Below, in pieces: positions 1-8,469 of a stretch of 64,000 nucleotides of DNA; position 1 is the first letter of the stretch, and each line of letters starts with the position of its first letter. The stretch comes from CAWAHD01 sp963781785 (GTDB lineage Bacteria; Planctomycetota; Planctomycetia; Isosphaerales; Isosphaeraceae). Position numbers and translations under genes: made by a program. The stretch lies in NCBI GenBank assembly GCA_963781785.1, contig CAWAHD010000001.1, positions 930,001 to 994,000 of the forward strand. The letters run 5' to 3'. Under the pieces are notes generated by a model, which had not been told where the DNA came from, did no database searches, and saw only the letters and a program-made list of their open reading frames with translations.

Positions 1-133
1 ACGCCTCGCGAGCGCTCTGAACCGCTGGGATCAAGAGCGCAACAAGAAGCCCGAGGACGGCGATCACAACCAATACCTCAACCAAGGTGAATCCGGGCAC
101 AAGGGTGCGACGGCGGCGGTCGTTGGCTCTCAT
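1..133 (-). CDS. DUF1559-type prepilin-like protein, N-terminus only
   Basis: The first 44 residues are visible; the rest lies beyond the left edge. They show a short basic leader, then the type IV prepilin cleavage/methylation signature GFTLVEVLVVIAVLG with a following hydrophobic helix (VALLIPAVQSAREA). This is the standard start of planctomycete DUF1559 proteins, pseudopilin-like secreted proteins whose function is unknown. The Gly-Phe junction and the Glu at +5 are the expected prepilin peptidase determinants. The ATG overlaps the stop of the upstream gene by ATGA, so the two are translationally coupled. Confidence 0.85.
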   Translation of the reverse strand, partial: MRANDRRRRTLVPGFTLVEVLVVIAVLGLLVALLIPAVQSAREA

Positions 134-666
134 GGAACAACCTGAATTTCGGGTCCCGGGAGCTCGATACGGAACAGGCTGTCGACCGCCGTACGTGGTG
201 AACCGTTTTCCGTTTTGTCAGGTTGTAGGATGTAGACCGCCTCGATCACGAGTCGGTACTTACCGGCCTTCGATGGCGCCCTGACGGTCCCGTCGACGGT
301 GCAATCATCCGCGTGTTGCCCGCTGAGCGTGAGCTGACCTCGGCGGTATTCTGCCCCGCGAGCGCGAAGTACAGCGTATAAAAATGTCGGGAGTGGGTCC
401 GTTTGCGGATTGCTGAACGTCACGTGACAGCGGATCTTCTGGTAGACTCTGATTTTTCCTTGCGCGGGCTCGACCACAATGGACGCTTGCAGAGGCCGAG
501 CCTTGACTCGACCCAGCGCTTCGGCTGTCCTCACAACCGGACCGACCGCGAGCGACGATGCCGTTGGCGGCCAGGCACTGGCTTGAGAGAAATAGCCACG
601 GAGCGCCCAGAGCAGCGGACCGACGACAACGAGTGACGTGACGATTGCGATTCTTGCCCGTCCCAT
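130..666 (-). CDS. small membrane-anchored protein coupled to the DUF1559 gene
   Basis: About 178 residues if translation starts at the internal ATG at 666 (MGRARIAIVTS), which puts a single hydrophobic segment (about residues 6-24, VTSLVVVGPLLWALRGYF) right after a short basic stretch, as expected for an N-in membrane anchor. The open frame extends to 774 but the extra residues look non-coding. The remainder is soluble, with beta-rich segments such as ASIVVEPAQGKIRVYQ. I do not recognise a family. The stop overlaps the DUF1559 start by four bases; planctomycete DUF1559 genes are often paired with small anchored proteins, so a joint role at the cell envelope is inferred. Confidence 0.7.
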   Translation of the reverse strand: MGRARIAIVTSLVVVGPLLWALRGYFSQASAWPPTASSLAVGPVVRTAEALGRVKARPLQASIVVEPAQGKIRVYQKIRCHVTFSNPQTDPLPTFLYAVLRARGAEYRRGQLTLSGQHADDCTVDGTVRAPSKAGKYRLVIEAVYILQPDKTENGSPRTAVDSLFRIELPGPEIQVVP

Positions 667-1019
667 CGGCAACCCCTCTCGATGGCGACGCGCGCTCGGC
701 GGACACGGGGCAACCCACCACAGCCGCGCGCACCCAACAGCACACACGAGACTGGTACTCTGGGCGATTCTCATTTCCGGGGGCTATCGGGGCCGCGCCG
801 CGTTCTGTGCTCACGCAAACGCTGGCGCGACGTCCAATCGCGCTCCTCATACCCAGCGCCAGCGACTAAGTCAACGCATCACCGTGCTTCTGTTGACTTT
901 TTTCGTCAACACGTCCCGAATTGATAGTTCTGCTGGGAGCGGGCTCACAGCTCCGCTTTCAAGCCCAGCGCCGTTCGGAGTCGATGAGGCGCAAACCCAC
1001 CCAGCGAATTCATGCACGC
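667..1019. other. intergenic stretch, no supported gene
   Basis: Open frames exist on both strands but have skewed Arg/Ala/Pro composition typical of non-coding GC-rich DNA. It precedes the NnrD remnant, so it may hold decayed coding sequence that can no longer be read. Confidence 0.5.
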
Positions 1020-1301
1020 GCGACGATCGTCGCACTCGCGAAATCCGCGATGCCGCTCGTCGCGACGGCGACGGCCGGCTCGGGCGACGTGCTCACCGGC
1101 GTGATCGCCGCGCTGCTCGGTCAGAAGTTGCCGGCCTTCGAAGCGGCCCAGCTCGGGGTGTTCATCCACGGACTGGCGGGCGACGTCGCGCGGGACCACA
1201 ACGGCGAGGTCGGCCTGATCGCCGGCGACATTGTCGACGCTCTCCCGGACGCATTTGTTCATGCCACGCCCGACCACGATTCGATGACGACGACGGCTTG
1301 A
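1020..1301 (+). pseudogene. remnant of ADP/ATP-dependent NAD(P)H-hydrate dehydratase (NnrD/YjeF C-terminal domain)
   Basis: Residues read from about 1063 match the C-terminal part of the carbohydrate-kinase-like NnrD domain: GSGDVLTGVIAALLGQ (the conserved GTGDVLTG nucleotide/catalytic loop), then FEAAQLGVFIHGLAGD and GLIAGDIVDALPDAF. The whole N-terminal two thirds of the domain and the epimerase half are absent, and upstream residues do not match the family. Intact NnrD repairs hydrated NAD(P)H; this fragment cannot be functional. It is probably a relic of a gene lost by deletion. The frame ends at 1301 shortly after the family's natural C-terminus. Confidence 0.75.
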
Positions 1302-1617
1302 ATCGGGTTTTGGAGACGACGGTTACGCTCCTGGAGATCGCCGCGGTATCAGTCGTAGGGACGTGTGATCACTGGACACGCGGATGGGTCTGCCACGATC
1401 TCACCGTCCTCGACAAGTTCGCGCTCAAACCCATCGCTAGCAACCTCTTGTCTCGCTCTCCTCGAGCCGTGGCGATCAAACTGGCGATCAATGGCCTTTC
1501 CGGGGAAGTCATCCCGACGTAGAATATTCTCGACAGGGGACCGGAGAGCCAGGCCCGGGTCATCTCTGTTCGAGAGAATGATCGCGCTCCCCTGGAGAAC
1601 GAGCGAAGGAGGCACGA
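1302..1617. other. intergenic stretch, no supported gene
   Basis: No credible coding frame. The last 12 bases carry an AAGGAGG ribosome binding site for the gene starting at 1618. Confidence 0.45.
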
Positions 1618-2130
1618 GTGTCAACTCGAGAGAACCAGTCGTCCCCCGCACCCGCCTGGACCTACCGCATGGAGGTCTCACCGACCGGGCAAAACCCCAC
1701 CGCCGCGATCGCCAATCCCAACGATCCCATCCTACTGCTCCATCTTCTGGCCAATCTTCAAAGTCAGACCCTCGAAGCCCAGCGCCAGATGCTCGAGATG
1801 CAGCGCCAGCAACTCGAGATCTCGCGTGAGTTAATTCAAGTCAGCCGCGAGCAGCGAGTGCGCCAGGTGTCGGAGCTCGAGCGATGGCAGGCCGGTCACG
1901 AGCCTGTGCTCGACGCTTGCAAGGAAACGCTGGGCCGGCTCGAGCAAGTCCACGCAGCGCTGATGAGCGAGCTGGCGAATTACGTGGAAGACAACCACGA
2001 CAACCTTCTCGAGGGCGACTTCTCGCTCAGCGATTTCGTCGACCGCTTCGGCCCCAAGCTGGCTCACTTGAACACAATGCTGGCCGTGCTCCGGCCACTC
2101 GCCGCCGCGAACCGCAAGACGGAGAGCTGA
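1618..2130 (+). CDS. coiled-coil hypothetical protein
   Basis: 170 residues beginning with GTG, chosen because a perfect AAGGAGG lies six bases upstream. Residues about 38-85 are Gln/Glu/Leu-rich with heptad spacing (LANLQSQTLEAQRQMLEMQRQQLEISRE broken into short repeats of xQRQxLE), predicting a long coiled coil. The C-terminal half is helical and acidic (DFSLSDFVDRFGPKLAHLNTMLAVLRPLA). No signal peptide or membrane segment is visible, so a cytoplasmic structural or adaptor role is likely. I do not recognise a named family. Codon use resembles the neighbouring real genes. Confidence 0.75.
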   Translation: MSTRENQSSPAPAWTYRMEVSPTGQNPTAAIANPNDPILLLHLLANLQSQTLEAQRQMLEMQRQQLEISRELIQVSREQRVRQVSELERWQAGHEPVLDACKETLGRLEQVHAALMSELANYVEDNHDNLLEGDFSLSDFVDRFGPKLAHLNTMLAVLRPLAAANRKTES

Positions 2131-2217
2131 GTTGCCCAGGGCGCGAGGGCCAAGCTTAAAGACGCGTTGATTTGGGATACGCACGATCGATTGACCGCGC
2201 GAGCGTCCGATCCCTTT

Positions 2218-2476
2218 CCCCCCCTTGTGAAGGGGGGGTAGGGGGGGGTGTCGGTGCTACCAGCCAGCAAGGCCCGTGCGCGAAGTGTTGGCCTGGAGCC
2301 TTGGAAATCGAGAAGCGAAGAGGACGAGCGGCCTGGTGACTGCCCGTGCCGCAACAGCGAGGGGGCCTCAGCCACCGGCTAGCTGAACGCGCCAGCTCGC
2401 GGTGGCTCCCCTTGGCGGCGATGTGTTTGGTCGCGCCGGGACCACCCCCCCTAACCCCCCCTTGGCAAGGGGGGGG
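2218..2476. repeat. inverted pair of C7TT-nnn-AAG7 palindromic repeats
   Basis: Copy one (2218-2249) is a C-run hairpin (CCCCCCCTT gtg AAGGGGGGG) followed by TAGGGGGGGGTG. Copy two (2444-2476) is the same unit in the opposite orientation, CACCCCCCCTAA followed by CCCCCCCTT ggc AAGGGGGG. They bracket about 195 bases without a gene. The pair behaves like the ends of a small non-autonomous element. The region 2131-2608 holds no supported gene apart from this. Confidence 0.75.
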
Positions 2477-2608
2477 AAAGCGGTGCGAATTCCGCGTGAT
2501 CACCCGGCGGGTGCACAACGAACGATCGACCACTCCGCGGTGCTGCGGCGGTTCGTCTCGTGTTGCCTTGATGTGTTGTCGACGCGTCGCGAAGCGAGAG
2601 GCTTGAGT

Positions 2609-3001
2609 TTAGTAGCGCCGGGTATCGTATCCGCCTCCTCCTCGACCCCCGCGGCCGCCGCCACCCCCGCCTCCGCCACCACCTCCGGCTCCGCCTCCTC
2701 CTCCGCGCCAGCCTCCGCCGCCCCCGCCGCCGCCACCGGCTCGCGGCTCTCGCGGCCGGGCTTCGTTGACCGTAAGGCGACGGCCGTCGTTTTCCTGGTC
2801 ATTCAGGGCGTCAATGGCCGCCCGTGCTTCGGCGTCACTGCTCATCTCGACGAACCCGAAGCCCTTGCTCCTGCCTGTGTCGCGATCGGAGATGACCTCC
2901 GCGCTTTCCACGTTGCCGTACTGTGAAAAAAGCTGTTCCAGGTCGGAGCTGGTCACCCGGTAGGTGAGGTTTCCGACATACAATTTCTTACCCACCATCA
3001 A
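2609..3001 (-). CDS. glycine-rich RRM RNA-binding protein
   Basis: 130 residues. An RNA recognition motif spans about residues 5-82, with RNP2 KLYVGNL near the start and RNP1 KGFGFVEM in the middle, including the aromatic residues that stack on RNA. The C-terminal 45 residues are almost pure Gly with scattered Arg, Trp and Ala (an RGG-like tail ending GGYDTRRY). This architecture is that of the bacterial Rbp family known from cyanobacteria, often cold-induced. The protein is expected to bind single-stranded RNA in the cytoplasm. The start is one of two consecutive ATGs. A long inverted repeat lies just upstream and could be a 5' UTR structure. Confidence 0.93.
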   Translation of the reverse strand: MMVGKKLYVGNLTYRVTSSDLEQLFSQYGNVESAEVISDRDTGRSKGFGFVEMSSDAEARAAIDALNDQENDGRRLTVNEARPREPRAGGGGGGGGGWRGGGGGAGGGGGGGGGGGRGGRGGGGYDTRRY

Positions 3002-3015
3002 TCTCCTGAGACCAG

Positions 3016-3087
3016 GTTTTTCGACCCACCGATCACGTTCTGGGTCGTACCGAAGAGCCGGCCGTGCGGCCTGGCGGGTCGAAAAGC
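3016..3087 (-). promoter_or_regulatory. inverted repeat in the leader of the RRM gene
   Basis: GTTTTTCGACCCACC (3016-3030) pairs with GGCGGGTCGAAAAGC (3073-3087) at 13 of 15 positions, with an inner GACCCA/TGGGTC pair. It lies 15 bases or more upstream of the start codon, in the presumed 5' UTR. A thermosensor or attenuator role is inference by analogy with cold-shock leaders; it could also be a promoter-region repeat. Confidence 0.4.
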
Positions 3088-3271
3088 GAGAGAGGCAAGC
3101 GGCAAGATTCCGGAGGGATCTACGACACGCGCTCGGTCGGTTTCCAACCGCGCACCAGTATAATATAGAGATTATTGCGCCGGGTAGACCGAATTCTGCG
3201 AAATCATCGTCTTTTTCGAAGCGTACGACATGACGCTTACGTGCGGGAGGAAGAGCGGCTGAAAACCCGGC

Positions 3272-3805
3272 TCAGCGCCGAACTTCCGACCGGCTGTCGA
3301 TGCCATAAACGACGACAGGTTGGTCCAAGAGCTGGGTGTGTCCCTCCAGGCGCATGCCGAGGCGAAGAGCGACTGCGATGGACGGACCGTTATCCGGATG
3401 GATGAGGCTAATGACGTGAGTTTGCTTGAGCCGCCCGAAGGCATCGTTCAGAGCGGCCACGGCCGCCTCGGTGGCATACCCCCGGCCCCAGTACGCGCGG
3501 CGCAGAGCCCAGCCGATTTCCAGACCCGGCCAACCCTCGGGCCGCCAGCAGCCAACCCGGCCGGCGAGTTGCCCGGTGGCACGCTCTTCGACCGCCCACA
3601 GACCGTAGCCGCGGAGCTGCCAGTGGCCCAGTAAGAGCGCCATGTTCCGCCAGGCTTCGGGGCGGGTCAACGTGTGACCGTCGCCGAGAAAGCGCATCAC
3701 CTCGGGATCGCCGCACATCTCTGCGTAAGCGTCCAGGTCCGACTCTCGGAACTGCCTGAGCAAAAGCCGCGGCGAGTCGAGCGTGTGCATGGGCTGGATC
3801 ACCAC
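3272..3805 (-). CDS. GNAT family N-acetyltransferase (RimJ/RimL-like)
   Basis: 177 residues covering a whole acetyltransferase_3-type GNAT fold. The N-terminus RLLLRQFRESDLDAYAEMCGDPEVMRFLGDG is the typical RimJ/RimL start, GRVGCWRPEGWPGLEIGWALRRAYWGRGYATEA contains the strand and the Q/RxxGxG/A-type acetyl-CoA loop (RAYWGRGYATEA), and VISLIHPDNGPSIAVALRLGM is the C-terminal substrate/CoA helix region. It should transfer acetyl from acetyl-CoA to an amine; the substrate cannot be told. Single gene, followed downstream by a dispersed repeat before the DUF697 gene. Confidence 0.9.
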   Translation of the reverse strand: MVIQPMHTLDSPRLLLRQFRESDLDAYAEMCGDPEVMRFLGDGHTLTRPEAWRNMALLLGHWQLRGYGLWAVEERATGQLAGRVGCWRPEGWPGLEIGWALRRAYWGRGYATEAAVAALNDAFGRLKQTHVISLIHPDNGPSIAVALRLGMRLEGHTQLLDQPVVVYGIDSRSEVRR

Positions 3806-3829
3806 CAGCTAGTGAGCCGTCAGTCTTCG

Positions 3830-3910
3830 ATTGACGGGCTGTTGGGCGCGACTCCCCGGCCTCCGGCCGTGGGCCCGCCGACCCCGCCCGCGGCGCGACC
3901 GAAGGTCTCC
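3830..3910 (+). repeat. dispersed planctomycete repeat, copy A
   Basis: First of three copies in this window of a roughly 60-80 base unit, pattern GAYYGACGGG-TGTTGGGCGCG...CGACCCCGCC...CGACCGAAGGTCTCC. Other copies are at 13931-13991 and about 49916-49982. All three sit between or just upstream of minus-strand genes. This copy is the longest and has an extra CG-rich block in its centre. Confidence 0.7.
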
Positions 3911-3946
3911 AATCCTCCGACCCCCCCATTGAAGATTGACGAATCA

Positions 3947-4885
3947 CTAGGCCGTCTCGGGCTGGCCTTTCTTGAGAGGCCACGGGCGAGGGATCTTGAG
4001 CTTGATCTCGCGCCAGATTGCCTCGCGAACCCGGGCGCCGCTTTCCTTGACGATACCCGAGAGAAGACGTGCCGCCTCGCCAGACGCGGCCCGGCGAACC
4101 TGCGTCCTGGGCTCGGCAACCAGCGACCCACAATAATCCTTGGCGATGATGCCGACCCGTAGCGTCAAGAAGGAATTGGCACTGCCGCTCAGAAGCGAGT
4201 TGACCAGGATGGTGGTGAGAACCTGGAAACCGGGAATGACCCCGCCCGCAGCACCCAGCGTCCCGGCCACCACGGGCTGGATCATCTGGTGCAGCTCCAG
4301 GTCGTCGAGCTCGCCGGCAGCCAGCGACGTCATCGCGACGTTGGCATACAAGTGAGTGAGCTCTCTCAGCGACGGCCGTTGATAGTACAGGCGCGCGATT
4401 CGCCAGACCATCCGCGACTGGGCAGCCAGGACCAGGAGGGCGTCGAGCCGGCCGCTCTGGGAGACGGCCGTGGTCAAAAAGACCGTCGTCGCCATCTGCT
4501 TGACGATGGCATTGGCGTCGTCGTCCAGGACCTGGATCGCTTGCTCGATCGAGAGGCGGTCGACCGGCTGAATCCCGGCGAGCTTGATTCGCGGGTTGGC
4601 CGCCAGACGTTCGCCGAGCCGTTTCAAGTGGTCGTCGAACTCGGGGCCGATCTCGCTCTCGGGAGGCTCGAGCGGCTTGGGCATGCGAATGATGATCACG
4701 ACGGGAACCGCGATCATCCCCGTGTAGGCGAAGAGCAGGCCCCAGAGCGTCACGGTGCCGGCGACCGGATGGACCTCCCGGGCAAGCTGAACGACCCCGG
4801 CTGTCTGGTTGATCACAACCACCGTGAAGCTGAGCACCAAGAGGCCGCTCACCAGCATCGCCAACGTTTTGACCGTCTTGTTCAT
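3947..4885 (-). CDS. DUF697/YcjF-like membrane protein
   Basis: 312 residues from the ATG at 4885 (MNKTVKTLAMLVSG); the open frame extends further to 4936 without a better start. Two transmembrane helices near the N-terminus (about residues 8-25 and 42-65), then a soluble region with a conserved DUF697 block: VKQMATTVFLTTAVSQSGRLDALLVLAAQSRMVWRIARLY, then LYANVAMTSLAAGELDD and a hydrophobic GTLGAAGGVIPGFQVLTTILVNSLLSGSANSFLTLRVGIIAKDYCGSL tail, here quoted in pieces of the same block. Family members are inner-membrane proteins of unknown function, often beside a YcjX-like GTPase; no GTPase partner is seen here. Confidence 0.85.
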   Translation of the reverse strand: MNKTVKTLAMLVSGLLVLSFTVVVINQTAGVVQLAREVHPVAGTVTLWGLLFAYTGMIAVPVVIIIRMPKPLEPPESEIGPEFDDHLKRLGERLAANPRIKLAGIQPVDRLSIEQAIQVLDDDANAIVKQMATTVFLTTAVSQSGRLDALLVLAAQSRMVWRIARLYYQRPSLRELTHLYANVAMTSLAAGELDDLELHQMIQPVVAGTLGAAGGVIPGFQVLTTILVNSLLSGSANSFLTLRVGIIAKDYCGSLVAEPRTQVRRAASGEAARLLSGIVKESGARVREAIWREIKLKIPRPWPLKKGQPETA

Positions 4886-5135
4886 TGACGTCGATCCTGA
4901 TGACACCGGCAATAACCTGAGAATGGACGCGCACACCCCAATCGCCCTTCATCGTACTTCGCTCGGCGGATGCACTTTATTCTGGTGCCAAGTGCAAAAA
5001 ATCGCTGCGCAGATCACGACGAAGGCAATCCGGCCGGTGATTCTACCCGGATTCACAGAGCAATGCGCCTCTGGAATTGGAAAAAGACCGGAGCGTGTGT
5101 GAACACGCGCCTGCCGCGGCGGGGCTGCGCATTCA

Positions 5136-5580
5136 TCACGCCGGCACCAGGACTGGCGCCGGGTTGCCCGATGGCCCGAAGAAGAGCACCGCGCCTCGGG
5201 CGAGTTCCTCCAGTTGGCCCGCCTCCGCTTGGACGGTTGCGATGGCCGTCCAGTCCGCGTTCGTGGGACCGGAGCGCAGCTCGGCTCGGATCGAGACGTG
5301 GCCATTGCGATCCCGTGCGCAGGCGCAGGGCCAGCCCGCCGTCCTCTGACTCCCACATGAACGAATCTGGCCAGCCCTTCCAGTTCGCCGCCATGCGGGC
5401 GAACAGATCCGCTGGATGTGTTTCCGTCGAGCCGATGTAGATCCGGCCGACCGCCGAGAAGTCCTGGTCGGCGAGCCTGGCTTTGAATCGTTCGATCGGA
5501 AGGCCAGGATCGACGGGAGTGCGTTCGAAGAATTCGAGCGAGCTCGCCGCCCGTGCGCCCTGGATGAGGAAAGAGTTCAT
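5136..5580 (-). pseudogene. DUF6228-like protein, single frameshift
   Basis: The N-terminal frame starts at ATG 5580 (MNSFLIQGARAASSLEFFER) and runs to LALRLR; the family-like C-terminus continues in another frame as RDRNGHVSIRAELRSGPTN, then DWTAIATVQAEAGQLEELARG and a natural stop at 5136. Removing one A near 5318 restores one frame of about 148 residues. DUF6228 proteins are small cytoplasmic proteins of unknown function, sometimes linked to polymorphic-toxin immunity loci. Because the two halves are otherwise well preserved, a sequencing indel is as likely as a real mutation. Confidence 0.7.
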
Positions 5581-5902
5581 GGAAGGGTCTCCCACTGCCT
5601 GCAAATGATCGTCAGCAAGCCCGGCTGTCTGGAATCATACAGACACCGAAAGGGTTGACCAGGTTCGCCTGGATTGACAATTGGTCCGATTACCGCATAA
5701 TACGCTGCGTGCCAGAAGAGTGATGCCCGTCCGTTTGGTCGGAAAGGTCGTTGTCTCGACCGTGCCGAACACCGTCATGTCTTTCCGGGCGGTCATCGTG
5801 AGAGAGTCAGTCGTGGACCACATCTCTTTCTTGGTCTCGCACCTTCGTGTCGGTCCAAAACTCTGTCGTCGTCGGGTTCGATGAACCTGACCCGAGGATT
5901 CC
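5581..5902. other. intergenic stretch upstream of a large secreted protein
   Basis: No credible coding frame. It separates two divergently transcribed genes and should hold both promoters. No confident -35/-10 pair could be assigned. Confidence 0.45.
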
Positions 5903-8371
5903 ATGGCGGCTCGACGGTTGGCCGGACTGAGTTCACTCTCTCGTGCGACCTTGCTTGTGGCGCTGGTCTGCCCAGGGGTGGCCTGTGTCGGGGTCGACGA
6001 CGCGACGCGGGTGCTGAGTTGGAATCAGAAGCCGGACGACCAGATCAAACTCACCGACGCGGAGCAGTTGATCGATGAACTCGATCGCCACATGACTGTT
6101 TACGGGACAATCAGCGTCAAGACTCCCGACGTCTGGGGGCAGGACCGGCTCGCGAAATTCCGCTCAGAGTACGAGGAGCACATGGCGGAATGGCTGAAGC
6201 ACGGCTTCAAGACCGACATCAACGCGGCCGTGAGGCGCAGTGAGATCGAGGCAACGCAGGTGCAGGTGGGGACGAACGTCAGCCTACCGCCGTCGCGGAA
6301 CGCCGCCGTGCAAGACGAGAATACCAGCCTCACGACGATGTCCCGATCGCTCGCAAGCATGAGCTCGGCCCTCCCGGGAACGAACATGCCCGCCGAGAAG
6401 GTGTCGCTGGCTCTCGAGCCCACAGTGGTGCTCGACGAGCACTCGAACTACCTGAATCACCTGAACCAGTTGCGGCGCATCAATGCGGGAGATGAGCTGG
6501 CCGACAGGCCCGGATATGGTCTGTACCTGATTCGGATCCCGGTGACGCTCTCGCCCGGCCCGCGCAGCAGACGGGGAAAAGGAGCGATCATCACGGTCTC
6601 GGCAAAGCCGGTGATGACCAAGCACACGCTGAGTAACGCACTCCGGAACACCGTGATCAACGAGACCGTCGACAATCTCGCGCAGGCCATTCGCCGCCAA
6701 TCGCCTGACCAGGGCGATCGCAGCTCTGGATCGGCGCACGGCACCTTTTCCCTGGTTTCGTATGCCGACGCCGAGCTCTTCTACGGCCGGCCCAATATCG
6801 AGGTGCTCAGAGAGGAAGCCGAGCTCGAGCTCGCCAGGGAGCTTGGCAATGAACCGCACCACCGGAGCGCACGGATCGAGGGATGGCTGAGAGAGGAGCT
6901 GGAATCGTTTTATCACCTGCTCGAGAAGGCCGCGACGCCCGATCGATCGATCGGAGTGGTCTCGTTCGCCGATCCACTCGAGGAGCTTGGCGACCAGGTC
7001 GCCCGCCGAGAGTTTTCCCGGCTCGCTCAGGTCCAGTCGCGCGGCCGGGTCGATCCTGAGCTCAAGCAGGTCTCGGGACAGACGCCAGGGGCGGCGGACA
7101 AACTCGAGGGCCGGCGCAACCGAGTGGTCAATGTGCTCAGTTTTGCGATGCAAATCCAGGCGGCGAGCATCAATCGCCGCTTGAAACAAGACATGGCCGA
7201 TCAGGACGCCACCCTGAAACCGGAGATCCTCAGGGAACTCAGCTTCTTCGAGCCCGAGGTTTCGGACGAAGCCTTTCACGCCTTCGAGAAGTATGTGAAT
7301 TCCAAATGGCCTTTGCGGGTCTACGCGATCGAGCCGGTGATTGCCCAGCAAAACGTCGCCGACGCCTTCGGGCGGAGCAAGCGGTCGGCACTCGATCTCG
7401 TGGCCGCGGTGCCCGTTGGCCCCTGGAGGGCGCTGGCCGGTCTCGCTGCCGATCGTCGTGCGGCCGAAGATGAGACGGCCATTCGCTTGAACCCGACGAT
7501 GGTCGGCTTCGGGGCCGGGCAGAGCACCTTCGGCTGGGTTTTCTACCCCAGGTTGCAGACGAGCGGGGGCACCAAGGGCCGGCTGATCACGGATATCGCC
7601 TTGCTCCTGAACGGCCGCGTCGTCGACCCGACCGGGAACGATCAGAGCATCGAGCCGGGCCAGCGCGAGTGCACAGCGCTCGTCGAGATGCCCAACTTCA
7701 TCCCCAAGATCGAATTCATCACCGTCGCCAACTGGTTCCGCACGAGCGAGGCAGGCGACGGGCAGAAGTCGGAGCTTGAGAAAGCCACGATTCTCGGCCG
7801 CAAGCTGGTTGCGGCCGAGAACGCCCTCAATCGAGCCAAGGTCGAGGGACAGTACCGCCCGGAGGAATACGACATCGCAATGGATCGCATCAAGCAGCTC
7901 AAGGACCTCATGCCAACCCAGCGCCTCTCGGTCCGGGTTCCCTTTAACGGCGACCACAACGATTCACGAATCTTCTGCTCGCAGGGCTTGCAGCTTCGTC
8001 CTTCGCTCATGGGCTGGCACGGCCGGCCGCCGGAACGGGGAGAAGAGTCGACGGTCTTTGTGGAAGGCAAGAACTTCAGCGTGCACGACACCCACGTGAT
8101 CGCGGGCGGAAAACCGGCCAAATCTGTGCTCGTGAGCCGCAACCTGCTCTCGGTCACGATCGCCAAGGATGCCGCGCCGACGCCCAGCGCAAACGGGGAT
8201 CCGCTCCTGGACATCAACGTGGCCACCCCGAACGGCGCCTCCAATCACCTGCTCATCAAGATGGCGGCGCCCCGATCCGATCCCAAGCCGCCAGTGCCGA
8301 TGGCCGAGAAGCCGAGAGCAGAAAAGCAAGCACAGGCACTGCGAGCGGACAGGCCAGGCATCGCAAGATAG
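5903..8371 (+). CDS. large exported protein with C-terminal IPT/TIG-like domain
   Basis: 822 residues, ATG start 21 bases after a stop region. Residues 1-28 form a signal peptide (basic MAARR, hydrophobic ATLLVALVCPGVACVG); the Cys could make it a lipoprotein, but the -3 position is Gly, so this is uncertain. The middle is helical with acidic/basic stretches and contains PVTLSPGPRSRRGKGAIITVSAKPVMTKHTL, a beta-rich module. Residues about 695-790 (MGWHGRPPERGEESTVFVEGKNF...LSVTIAKDA...DINVATPNGASNHLLIKM) look like an IPT/TIG immunoglobulin-like fold. I recognise no enzyme motif. A periplasmic or surface structural role is inferred. No operon partner. Confidence 0.85.
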   Translation: MAARRLAGLSSLSRATLLVALVCPGVACVGVDDATRVLSWNQKPDDQIKLTDAEQLIDELDRHMTVYGTISVKTPDVWGQDRLAKFRSEYEEHMAEWLKHGFKTDINAAVRRSEIEATQVQVGTNVSLPPSRNAAVQDENTSLTTMSRSLASMSSALPGTNMPAEKVSLALEPTVVLDEHSNYLNHLNQLRRINAGDELADRPGYGLYLIRIPVTLSPGPRSRRGKGAIITVSAKPVMTKHTLSNALRNTVINETVDNLAQAIRRQSPDQGDRSSGSAHGTFSLVSYADAELFYGRPNIEVLREEAELELARELGNEPHHRSARIEGWLREELESFYHLLEKAATPDRSIGVVSFADPLEELGDQVARREFSRLAQVQSRGRVDPELKQVSGQTPGAADKLEGRRNRVVNVLSFAMQIQAASINRRLKQDMADQDATLKPEILRELSFFEPEVSDEAFHAFEKYVNSKWPLRVYAIEPVIAQQNVADAFGRSKRSALDLVAAVPVGPWRALAGLAADRRAAEDETAIRLNPTMVGFGAGQSTFGWVFYPRLQTSGGTKGRLITDIALLLNGRVVDPTGNDQSIEPGQRECTALVEMPNFIPKIEFITVANWFRTSEAGDGQKSELEKATILGRKLVAAENALNRAKVEGQYRPEEYDIAMDRIKQLKDLMPTQRLSVRVPFNGDHNDSRIFCSQGLQLRPSLMGWHGRPPERGEESTVFVEGKNFSVHDTHVIAGGKPAKSVLVSRNLLSVTIAKDAAPTPSANGDPLLDINVATPNGASNHLLIKMAAPRSDPKPPVPMAEKPRAEKQAQALRADRPGIAR

Positions 8372-8469
8372 CAGGGGTGACTGGACGGCATCACAACCGG
8401 CGCCGACGACAAGACGGCTGCCTTTTTTCTTGCAACGACGCGACACACGGCTAGACAGCCGGGTCTTTT

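Noticed and set aside
638..1522. 294-residue plus-strand open frame
   Set aside because: Arg/Ala-rich composition, no family match, and it overlaps the NnrD remnant in another frame.
3408..4952. 514-residue minus-strand open frame
   Set aside because: Shadow of the DUF697 and GNAT genes, with Gly/Arg/Pro-rich non-protein-like sequence.
6284..7957. 557-residue minus-strand open frame
   Set aside because: Antisense shadow of the large exported protein; absence of stops comes from codon bias.
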